From positions 1 to 21,418 of the forward strand of contig JBAXRO010000030.1 in assembly GCA_037131165.1 (NCBI GenBank): DNA of 21,418 bases. Direction: 5' to 3'. Origin of the DNA: WLNJ01 sp037131165 (GTDB lineage Bacteria > Actinomycetota > Thermoleophilia > Solirubrobacterales > Solirubrobacteraceae). Made by a program: the position numbers and the translations under genes. The notes under the pieces are model-generated. The model worked only from the letters and a program-made list of their open reading frames with translations. It did no database searches and was not told where the DNA came from. Position 1 is the first letter of the stretch, and every line of letters begins with the position of its first letter. Positions 1 through 6,001 of the stretch are shown in pieces.

Positions 1-475
1 TCCAACCGGCCGGGACCTTCTCCGACCACGAGTAACCCTCGCCCGGAGCGAGATCCGCAAACGGCTTGCTCTCACCATTCGCCAACTCGAACGAAGCCGG
101 TGGATCACCGGGACCGCTGAAGCTGAACTTGTCAGTCGCCGACGTCGGGTTGGTCGCCTTGGCGATCGTCACCTTCGCCAACTTCGTGTTCGTGTAGGTA
201 CACGCCACGTCCTCACCGGCACCTGGTGTGACCGTGACCGTCGAAGCGTCAATCTTGACGTTCTCAGGATCCGTGCCAGTGCACTTGATGCCCGTCAGCG
301 TCCAACCGGCCGGGACCTTCTCCGACCACGAGTAACCCTCGCCCGGAGCGAGATCAGCAAACGGCTTGCTCTCACCATTGGCGAGCTCGAAGCTCGCCGG
401 CGGATCGCCAGGGCCACTGAACGAGAACTTGTCCGTGGCGGAGGTCGGGTCGGTCGCCTTGGCGATCGTGACCTT
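1..475 (-). repeat. Tandem 300-bp coding repeat (100-residue surface modules)
   Basis: The sequence at 1-60 recurs at 301-360 with 59 of 60 bases identical, a period of exactly 300 bp, or 100 codons. The next 60 bases (61-120 against 361-420) differ at about 12 positions, so identity is patchy. In protein terms, module three is encoded by 475-176 and module four by 175 to beyond the left edge. A more diverged module lies at 766-476. The array continues out of the window, so total copy number is unknown. Confidence 0.9.
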
Positions 476-2194
476 CGCAAGCTTCGTGTTCGTGTAGGTG
501 CAGTCGGCATTCTCGCCAGCCGCCAGATCAATCGTGACCTTGGAGCCTGAGACTGCCGGCTTGGCTGCCGTTCCCTTGCAGCTCAAGTCAGTCAGGAGCC
601 AACCGGCCGGGACCGACTCGGTGAAGCTGTACTTGCCCGGAACAAGTCCCTTCTCAAGATGTTTGCCTCCGTCCGAGAGCGAGAATGAGCCTCCCACCGG
701 ATCGCCGGTGAACGAGAAGCTTCCCGGTGCCCCTGCCGGCACAGTGGACTTGTGGACGGTGATTGAGCCTCGCCGGGTGTTGGTGATCACGCAGGAGATC
801 TCGTCATCGGGCTTGACCTCGAAGGTGCCGCCCGCGCCGACGACGGAACCGGACTTGTTCCGACATTCGGTCGAGCTCGCGTAGTCGCCGAGGTCGGTCC
901 CCGCATGGGCAACTTCGCTCACCGAATGAGCTCCGGCAGCCACGTCAACCGGTCCCCCCGTACCACCGTCACCGACGCCCTCGGCCACGACAGTCGAATC
1001 GATCTTGAGGTCGAAACGGCCAGGATCGGCAGCTGGGGCCAGTTGCTTCTTGACGGTGACCTTTCCTCCGCAGAGCTTGATCGCAACCTCCTTGAGCACC
1101 TTCGCGAGCTCGCTCGGGTCCTTTGCGGTCGTGTAGTCCTTGCCTGGAGTCGGCCCGCTCACTGCTGCGATGTTGGACTCGGAGATGTCGCCGACGGCGA
1201 CTCCGAGCATTGTCTGCTCATCGCCGCTGTCGGGCGACTGATCGGGGTTCTTTGCGTTGTTGGATGAGGCGATCCCGTAGGTGATGTCGTCGATCTCGGT
1301 GGAGCCTCCGCTGCTCGTGTTGCCCTCGCGAACGGTCGGATTGCCATCGGTTATGAACACCACGACGTCGACGCCGGCGCCGGCTGCGTCAGTAAGTGCA
1401 GCGTCCCAGTTGGTGGCGCCACTCGGAGCGCTGTAGACAGTGTCGATCTTGGCGTTCGCCGCATCACGGTCAGTCGAGTTCGACAAGTCGAAGCTCGTTC
1501 CATTCCCGGAGGTGACGCTGCTCGAGAACGACGTGATCTTGAGGGAAGTGGGGGTGTCGGCCAGAGTCGATACGAAGGTCTTGGCAGCGGCCGCGTAGTC
1601 GGTCTTGTACGGCGCTGTTGAACCCGACCGATCCAGCAGCAGGAGCACCTTGAGTCCGTGGTTGCAGTTGGCCGGAAGCGGCGGATTGGCCAGCGAGTTC
1701 ACGAAGCGTGAGCTCGTACCATCGACTGACAGCGTGGAGGTCCCGCCATTGACGTAGGCCTCGCCGACGTAGGGCTGTTCAGTCGGCGTGCCCCCGCCCC
1801 ACGCGAGCTTCGAGAGCTCACGCCATCCGGAGGGGGCTGATTTCTCGCGGCCGTACCAGGTCCCCCCATTGACCCCAGCGGTCGTCGAGCCGGTCAAGTC
1901 CGTTGCGGTCAGGAAATCGAAAGGCGTGGAGAACGCCTTCGTCGAGGAGTACTGGAGCCACGCCCCCGTGAGCGCCTGCGAGTAACCGGTCGCTGAGTTG
2001 TCCCCGGCGGACCGGTAGCCGCCCTTGAGGGCACGCAACGTTCCGGGAGAAGGCGAACCCGACGTCGCGGAAGCACTGGAGACCGGAATCAGTGCCAAAG
2101 CCAGGAACGAACCGATGATGAGGCCCAACACGACCCGCCCGGTCGTCGGCAGCGGTGGCTGATGATCTTCAGTGCGCTCTTCGAAACCCTTCAC
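1..2194 (-). CDS. Secreted/surface VWA-domain protein with tandem prealbumin (SpaA-like) repeats, 3' end beyond window
   Basis: The reading frame is open from a GTG at 2194 to the left edge (731 codons seen, no stop). GGAGGT at 2205-2200 lies five bases before the GTG and fixes the start. Residues 20-43 form a hydrophobic segment ending in an Ala-Ser-Ala stretch, a signal peptide or membrane anchor. Residues about 181-370 are a von Willebrand A domain with an intact metal site: DRSGS at 188-192, Thr261 in GATNWD, and Asp283 in FITDGNP. From Cys375 follow four modules of about 100 residues (376-476, 477-573, 574-673, 674 onward), each opening with a K-V/I-T-V/I-x-K strand and ending near a C-x-x-T/I-N-T motif, as in prealbumin-like/SpaA surface folds. 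Modules three and four are near identical. VWA plus such repeats is typical of adhesins and surface structural proteins; ligand and anchoring are unknown because the C terminus is missing. Confidence is high for the architecture and low for the role. Confidence 0.88.
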   Translation of the reverse strand, partial: MKGFEERTEDHQPPLPTTGRVVLGLIIGSFLALALIPVSSASATSGSPSPGTLRALKGGYRSAGDNSATGYSQALTGAWLQYSSTKAFSTPFDFLTATDLTGSTTAGVNGGTWYGREKSAPSGWRELSKLAWGGGTPTEQPYVGEAYVNGGTSTLSVDGTSSRFVNSLANPPLPANCNHGLKVLLLLDRSGSTAPYKTDYAAAAKTFVSTLADTPTSLKITSFSSSVTSGNGTSFDLSNSTDRDAANAKIDTVYSAPSGATNWDAALTDAAGAGVDVVVFITDGNPTVREGNTSSGGSTEIDDITYGIASSNNAKNPDQSPDSGDEQTMLGVAVGDISESNIAAVSGPTPGKDYTTAKDPSELAKVLKEVAIKLCGGKVTVKKQLAPAADPGRFDLKIDSTVVAEGVGDGGTGGPVDVAAGAHSVSEVAHAGTDLGDYASSTECRNKSGSVVGAGGTFEVKPDDEISCVITNTRRGSITVHKSTVPAGAPGSFSFTGDPVGGSFSLSDGGKHLEKGLVPGKYSFTESVPAGWLLTDLSCKGTAAKPAVSGSKVTIDLAAGENADCTYTNTKLAKVTIAKATDPTSATDKFSFSGPGDPPASFELANGESKPFADLAPGEGYSWSEKVPAGWTLTGIKCTGTDPENVKIDASTVTVTPGAGEDVACTYTNTKLAKVTIAKATNPTSATDKFSFSGPGDPPASFELANGESKPFADLAPGEGYSWSEKVPAGW

Positions 2195-2253
2195 GGCGTA
2201 CCTCCATTTGCTCGCTTAGATGGCCGTTGCCGCATCTGCGACATCCGCCTTCG

Positions 2254-2259
2254 AAGCTA
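2254..2259 (-). promoter_or_regulatory. Candidate -10 (TAGCTT) for the VWA-repeat gene
   Basis: TAGCTT reads on the minus strand from 2259 to 2254, about 59 bases before the GTG start. It would give a leadered mRNA, consistent with the strong Shine-Dalgarno sequence. The same hexamer lies upstream of the SDR gene, which is also Shine-Dalgarno led. I see no convincing -35. Confidence 0.35.
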
Positions 2260-2281
2260 ACTGCGGTCCAAAAAGCGGATT

Positions 2282-2296
2282 GCGTAGCGGCTACGC
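2282..2296. promoter_or_regulatory. 15-bp imperfect palindrome, possible operator
   Basis: GCGTAGC-G-GCTACGC has seven complementary bases on each side of a single central base. It lies in the 226-bp gap between the divergent VWA-repeat and transporter genes, just upstream of the candidate -10 for the VWA gene. The size and position suit a dimeric repressor site, but a chance hairpin is possible. Confidence 0.35.
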
Positions 2297-2406
2297 GACG
2301 ATTTGTGACGAACTGCAGGCAGCTCAGGGGCGCTTCCGAGGTGGCTGAAGCGGAAGATCCGCAGCCCAATTTCGCGTGGCAGCCGCAGCGATTCCGCGGC
2401 CTCGCG

Positions 2407-2412
2407 TATCCT
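2407..2412 (+). promoter_or_regulatory. -10 element TATCCT, leaderless start of the BASS transporter
   Basis: TATCCT ends eight bases before the GTG at 2421 and five before the GTG at 2418. No Shine-Dalgarno sequence is present. Transcription would begin at or next to the start codon. Confidence 0.5.
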
Positions 2413-2420
2413 CAGCGGTG

Positions 2421-3302
2421 GTGGAAGGCAACCTGATCACCCTCGTGGCGCTGCCACTGGGCTTGGCCTTCATCATGGTCTCGCTCGGCTTGGGGCTGAC
2501 TCCGGACGACTTCCGCCGGGTCGTCCAGCGGCCGAAGGGGGTCGCGATCGGGATGTTCAACCTGCTGCTCGTCGCGCCGCTGTTGGCCTTCGGCATCGCC
2601 GAGCTGTGCGGTCTGCCACCGGAGCTCGCGGTCGGCTTGGTCCTGCTTGGCGCGGCACCAGGCGGGACGATGGCGAACCTGATGACCCACCTCGCCAAGG
2701 GCGAAACTGCCCTTTCGGTGACGCTCACCGGCATGTCGAGCGCGTTCGCGGTCGTCACCGTCCCCGTCTACCTGACGGTCTCAACCAATCACTTCGGCGT
2801 GACCGACATCGACACCAACATCGACATGCTCCCGGTCGCCGCGCGGGTCCTCGTGATCACACTGCTGCCGCTCGCGATCGGCATGTTGCTGAGGAGCAGG
2901 AAGACCGAATGGGCGATCCGCAACGAGCCCATCTTCAAGCGGGTCTCGATCGGGCTTTTCATCGTCATCGTCGGCTCGGCAATCGCGAGCGAGTGGGGCC
3001 GCGTGACCGGGTACCTCGGCGACGTGATCGTTGCCGTGATCCTGCTCAACGTGGCAGCGATGTCACTGAGCTTCCTGTTCGCGAGAGCGGCCCGGCTCAA
3101 CGAGGCGAGCGCCACTGCGATCGCTCTCGAGCTCGGGCTTCACAACGCCACGCTTGCGATCGCCGTCGGCTCCGCCGTCTCGAGCGAGATGACGGTCCCC
3201 GCAGCCGTCTACGGGCTGTTCATGTGGGTCACCGGGGGGCTGTTCGCCTGGGTGATGTCGAAGCGCAACGACGCCGTTGGCGCGCTCACGCCCAGCGGCT
3301 AG
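2421..3302 (+). CDS. Bile acid:sodium symporter (BASS/ACR3-fold) family transporter
   Basis: This is a polytopic membrane protein of about 293 residues with nine to ten hydrophobic helices and short loops, the usual size of bacterial BASS-family carriers. Family features visible are the early GLGLTPDDF segment after the first helix, the glycine-rich GAAPGGTMAN stretch, and the E-x-G-x-x-N signature (ELGLHNATLA) near the C terminus. Relatives move organic anions such as bile acids, pantoate or keto acids with sodium; the substrate cannot be told here. The frame is open back to a GTG at 2376. I prefer the GTG at 2421 (or 2418), because the TATCCT -10 lies just upstream and the longer version adds only a polar, Pro/Arg-containing extension. 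The TAG stop is also part of the next gene's -10 box. Confidence 0.88.
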   Translation: MEGNLITLVALPLGLAFIMVSLGLGLTPDDFRRVVQRPKGVAIGMFNLLLVAPLLAFGIAELCGLPPELAVGLVLLGAAPGGTMANLMTHLAKGETALSVTLTGMSSAFAVVTVPVYLTVSTNHFGVTDIDTNIDMLPVAARVLVITLLPLAIGMLLRSRKTEWAIRNEPIFKRVSIGLFIVIVGSAIASEWGRVTGYLGDVIVAVILLNVAAMSLSFLFARAARLNEASATAIALELGLHNATLAIAVGSAVSSEMTVPAAVYGLFMWVTGGLFAWVMSKRNDAVGALTPSG

Positions 3303-3305
3303 GAT
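3300..3305 (+). promoter_or_regulatory. -10 element TAGGAT (with TTGGCG -35) for the FMN reductase gene
   Basis: TAGGAT begins with the TAG stop codon of the transporter gene and ends ten bases before the ATG at 3316. A TTGGCG at 3277-3282 sits 17 bases upstream, the standard -35 spacing, inside the transporter coding sequence. Confidence 0.5.
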
Positions 3306-3315
3306 CGCCCGGCAG

Positions 3316-3873
3316 ATGAGCACACTCGACAACTCGATTGCGATCGGAGTCGTTCCCCTCAGCCTCAGACGCGCATCCGCGAACCGCGGACTCGCCCGGG
3401 CGGCGGTCGCGCACCTGGGCCCGGCGGGTGAACTGATCCTGATCGACGACCTTCCACTGTTCTCGCAGGACCACGAGGTCGCGGACGGCGAACCCGCACT
3501 CGCCGAAGGGCGCCGGTGGCGCGAATCGGTCCGAGGCTGCGACGCCCTTCTGTTCTGCACCCCGGAGTACGACGCGTACCCGCCCGCGATGGCGATCAAC
3601 GCGCTCAACTGGCTCTCGCGCGAGCCCGAGCCGCCATTGAAGGGCAAGCCGGTTGCGATCGCCGGAGCCGCAGCCGGCTTCAGGGGCAGCAGGCGCTCGC
3701 AAGCTCACCTGCGGCTGATCCTCGACACGATCGGCGCCCGCACGATCGAGCAGCACTTCTACGTCCAGATCGCCGACCGCTTCGACTCCGAGGGCAACCT
3801 CACCGACCCCGAGGCACTCGAGCAATTCGGGTCGTTCCTCGACTCCGTCGTCGCCGACCTGGAGGCGCGATGA
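3316..3873 (+). CDS. NADPH-dependent FMN reductase family flavoprotein
   Basis: The 185-residue protein has the flavodoxin-like NAD(P)H:FMN/quinone reductase fold. The S-x-R-x-x-S-x-N-R phosphate loop is at 16-24 (SLRRASANR), although the preceding Gly of the usual GS motif is Leu. The TPEYD motif at 82-86, followed by PP-x-x-x-x-x-LNW, is typical of this family. A conserved LKGKPVAI strand and a second loop (GAAAGFRGS) complete the flavin site. Such enzymes reduce FMN, quinones, azo dyes or chromate with NADPH; the exact substrate is open. The frame extends 13 codons upstream, but the ATG at 3316 fits the family start and the -10 position. The last codons overlap the next gene (ATGA), so the two are probably one transcript. 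Confidence 0.88.
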   Translation: MSTLDNSIAIGVVPLSLRRASANRGLARAAVAHLGPAGELILIDDLPLFSQDHEVADGEPALAEGRRWRESVRGCDALLFCTPEYDAYPPAMAINALNWLSREPEPPLKGKPVAIAGAAAGFRGSRRSQAHLRLILDTIGARTIEQHFYVQIADRFDSEGNLTDPEALEQFGSFLDSVVADLEAR

Positions 3874-4823
3874 GGGCGCTCGTCCTCCGGGAGGCGGGCG
3901 GCCCGGCCGCGCTTCGCCTTGAGGGCGACTGGCTCGAACCAGAAGAGATGGACGGGTTCGTGAAGGTTGATGTCGATGCCGCCGGGGTCGGCTTCGTCGA
4001 CCTGCTGATCACCAAGGGCGAGTACCAGATCAAGCCTGACCTGCCGTTCGTACCCGGCACCGAGGTGGTGGGCCACAGGCGCGACACGGGCGAGCGGGTG
4101 ATCGCGTCGACGATGTTCGGCGCCTACGCCGAGACTGCGCTGGCACCGTCGTTCACCGTCTTCCCGATCCCGGACTCCCTCCCGGACGAACAGGCGGCCG
4201 GCTTCGTCATCAACTACCAGACCGCCCATCTCGCGCTCGTCAAGCGCGGCAGGCTCGCGCCGGGCGAGACAGTCCTCGTCCACGGCGCGTCCGGTGGCGT
4301 TGGGGTCGCCTGCATCCAGGTCGCCAAGGCGATCGGAGCCGGCTCGGTGATCGCCGTCGCCTCGACCGACGCCAAGCGCGCCGCAGCGCTCGAGGCCGGT
4401 GCCGACCACGCAGTCGACGGCAGCGGTGAGTGGATCGCCTCGGTCAGGGAACTGACCGGTGGCCGCGGCGCCGACGTCGTCGTCGATCCTGTCGGCGGCG
4501 ACGCGTTCGACGGTTCGCTCAAGTGCACCGCGCCCTTCGGTCGCCTGCTGGTGATCGGTTTCGCCGGTGGGCGAATCCCCGAGGTCAAGGTCAATCGGCT
4601 CCTGCTCCGCCACCACGACGTGATCGGGGTCAACTGGGGTGGGCTGCTGCCGATCGACCAGCAGTTCGCTGCCGATGCTCACACCGACCTGATGGCCTGG
4701 TTCGAAGCCGGCCTGCTGAACCCGCCCGGCGGGCCGATCTTCGACCTCGAGCACGGAGCCGACGCCCTGCGCTTCTTCGAGGACCGAGACTCGATCGGCA
4801 AGCCGGTGATCACGGTCCGTTAG
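3870..4823 (+). CDS. Zinc-independent MDR-superfamily quinone oxidoreductase (NADPH:quinone reductase type)
   Basis: The 317-residue protein has an N-terminal GroES-like domain (V-x-A-A-G-V-G-F-V-D-L-L around 36-46, FVPGTEVVG at 60-68) and a Rossmann domain with the nucleotide motif HGASGGVGV at 138-146 and VVDPVGGDAF further on. The catalytic and structural zinc ligands of alcohol dehydrogenases are absent, so a quinone or enoyl reductase reaction with NADPH is likely. The ATG overlaps the stop of the flavin reductase gene by four bases and is preceded by GGAGG in that gene's last codons, a coupled pair. Both enzymes use NADPH to reduce electron-poor substrates. I infer a shared detoxification or flavin/quinone redox role. 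Confidence 0.88.
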   Translation: MRALVLREAGGPAALRLEGDWLEPEEMDGFVKVDVDAAGVGFVDLLITKGEYQIKPDLPFVPGTEVVGHRRDTGERVIASTMFGAYAETALAPSFTVFPIPDSLPDEQAAGFVINYQTAHLALVKRGRLAPGETVLVHGASGGVGVACIQVAKAIGAGSVIAVASTDAKRAAALEAGADHAVDGSGEWIASVRELTGGRGADVVVDPVGGDAFDGSLKCTAPFGRLLVIGFAGGRIPEVKVNRLLLRHHDVIGVNWGGLLPIDQQFAADAHTDLMAWFEAGLLNPPGGPIFDLEHGADALRFFEDRDSIGKPVITVR

Positions 4824-4861
4824 GACCCGCTCCGGACTGAACGACGAACGGCTGAACGCAA

Positions 4862-4876
4862 GGCCAGACGCTGGCC
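4862..4876. terminator. Hairpin between convergent genes
   Basis: GGCCAG-ACG-CTGGCC forms a perfect six-pair stem with a three-base loop in the 66-bp gap between the converging MDR gene and greA. There is no U-run on either side, so efficiency as an intrinsic terminator is uncertain. Confidence 0.4.
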
Positions 4877-4889
4877 GGCGAGCGGTTGC

Positions 4890-5354
4890 TCAGGCGACTG
4901 AGAGGACCTTGAGGCCGCGCTGGCCCGCGGGGAGGGCGACCGTCACGTCGTCTCCCTCCGTGTGGCCCATGAGGGCGCGGGCCATCGGCGACTCGGCCGA
5001 CAGCTTGCCTTCGGCCGGGTTTGCCTCATGCGAGGCGACGAGCGTGAAGGTCTGTTCCTTGCCGCTCGAGTCGTCGCGGAAGGTCACCGTGCTGCCGAAC
5101 CCGACGGTCCCGTCGGACGGAGCCTCGTCGACGATGACGGCGCTCTGGATCTGGTCGCGCAGGACAAGGATCGCCGTCTCGTGGTGGGCCTGATCGTCCT
5201 TCGCTGCGTGGTACTCGGCGTTCTCTGAGAGATCGCCGAAGCCTCGAGCAACGAGGATCCGGTCGGCGATTGCCCTGCGACCGGGGCCCTCCATCTCAAC
5301 GAGCCGCTCTTCGAGCTCGCGCAGGCCTTCGGTCGTGATCAGGTTCTCGGACAC
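4890..5354 (-). CDS. greA: Transcription elongation factor GreA
   Basis: The 154-residue protein matches GreA in length and layout. An N-terminal antiparallel coiled coil (about 1-75) carries the loop GFGDLSENAEY at 38-48, and a C-terminal FKBP-like domain contains the typical ESPMARALMGHTEGD segment. The tip acids fall at Asp41 and Glu44, the positions that in E. coli GreA coordinate magnesium in the RNA polymerase secondary channel to stimulate cleavage of backtracked RNA. A TTG two codons upstream (5360) is a possible start. I choose the GTG at 5354 because the -10 hexamer TAGGTT ends eight bases before it, and only two before the TTG. Confidence 0.95.
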   Translation of the reverse strand: MSENLITTEGLRELEERLVEMEGPGRRAIADRILVARGFGDLSENAEYHAAKDDQAHHETAILVLRDQIQSAVIVDEAPSDGTVGFGSTVTFRDDSSGKEQTFTLVASHEANPAEGKLSAESPMARALMGHTEGDDVTVALPAGQRGLKVLSVA

Positions 5355-5362
5355 TTCCAATC

Positions 5363-5368
5363 AACCTA
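5363..5368 (-). promoter_or_regulatory. -10 element TAGGTT for greA
   Basis: On the minus strand TAGGTT runs 5368 to 5363, followed by eight bases and the GTG start. It lies in the 76-bp gap after the DUF7144 gene, giving greA its own apparently leaderless promoter. Confidence 0.5.
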
Positions 5369-5430
5369 GCCGACCGGCGCTGGCCGCGTCGCGCGGCCAG
5401 TCCGGTCGACATCCAGACCCGAGCTGGGGG

Positions 5431-5829
5431 TCAGGCCTCCTCGCTCGACTCCGACATCAGCCCGTAGACGATCAGGACGTTGATCGCGATGATCACGAGC
5501 GACCAGATGGGCAACACCGGGAGGGTGAACAGCCAGAAGATCGCGCTCAGGGTCGCCATCGTCACGCCGAAGCCGACCGCCCCGGCCGAACGGGTCAGCA
5601 GCAGCGACGCGCCGATCAGGGCGAGCACACCCCAGATGATCGAGACCCAGCCCCAGAAGTCGAGGCTGCTGAACAGCAGTCCGCCTTCGGGCAGGTACTG
5701 CTTGCTGTCGAGCGCAGCGAAACCCCAGAGGAGGTTCGACGCGCCGGCGATGATGAACATGACGCCGGCGAAGGTGAACCATCCACCTGTGCTCTTCTCC
5801 GACATGTGATGGTGAGTGTGGGCTTCCAT
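5431..5829 (-). CDS. DUF7144-type four-helix membrane protein
   Basis: This 132-residue protein has four predicted helices (about 17-40, 56-79, 83-103, 107-125) and short polar ends. The G-W-x-x-F-A-G-V-M-F-I-I-A-G-x-x-N-L-L-W-G pattern of helix one and the D-F-W-G-W before helix two match the actinobacterial DUF7144 family, whose function is unknown. The N terminus is histidine-rich (HTHHH at 4-8) and could bind a metal, or could be incidental. AAAGGA lies seven bases before the ATG, supporting Met1 rather than Met9. Unlike its neighbours it has a Shine-Dalgarno sequence and no -10 box right before the start. Confidence 0.82.
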   Translation of the reverse strand: MEAHTHHHMSEKSTGGWFTFAGVMFIIAGASNLLWGFAALDSKQYLPEGGLLFSSLDFWGWVSIIWGVLALIGASLLLTRSAGAVGFGVTMATLSAIFWLFTLPVLPIWSLVIIAINVLIVYGLMSESSEEA

Positions 5830-5986
5830 TGCTCGTCCTTTCGATGGGGACCGTCGCTTCGACGATGCCCACGCAACGCCATGCGAGGGTGTGGTCAGTC
5901 GGCAGAGCTGCTTCGGAGGAACCGAACTGGCCCGGACGGCCCGTCCAGTACCGAGTCATTGTCGCGCGCCGCATCCGGGTTCGGCG

Positions 5987-5992
5987 TACCAT
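5987..5992 (+). promoter_or_regulatory. -10 element TACCAT for the alkylsulfatase gene
   Basis: TACCAT ends nine bases before the GTG at 6002. There is no Shine-Dalgarno sequence. The 172-bp divergent gap to the DUF7144 gene holds no other recognisable feature. Confidence 0.45.
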
Positions 5993-6001
5993 CCGATCGG
6001 A

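Noticed and set aside
498..1267. Plus-strand frames of 128 and 120 codons
   Set aside because: Both are antisense to the VWA-repeat protein, which has intact MIDAS residues and repeats.
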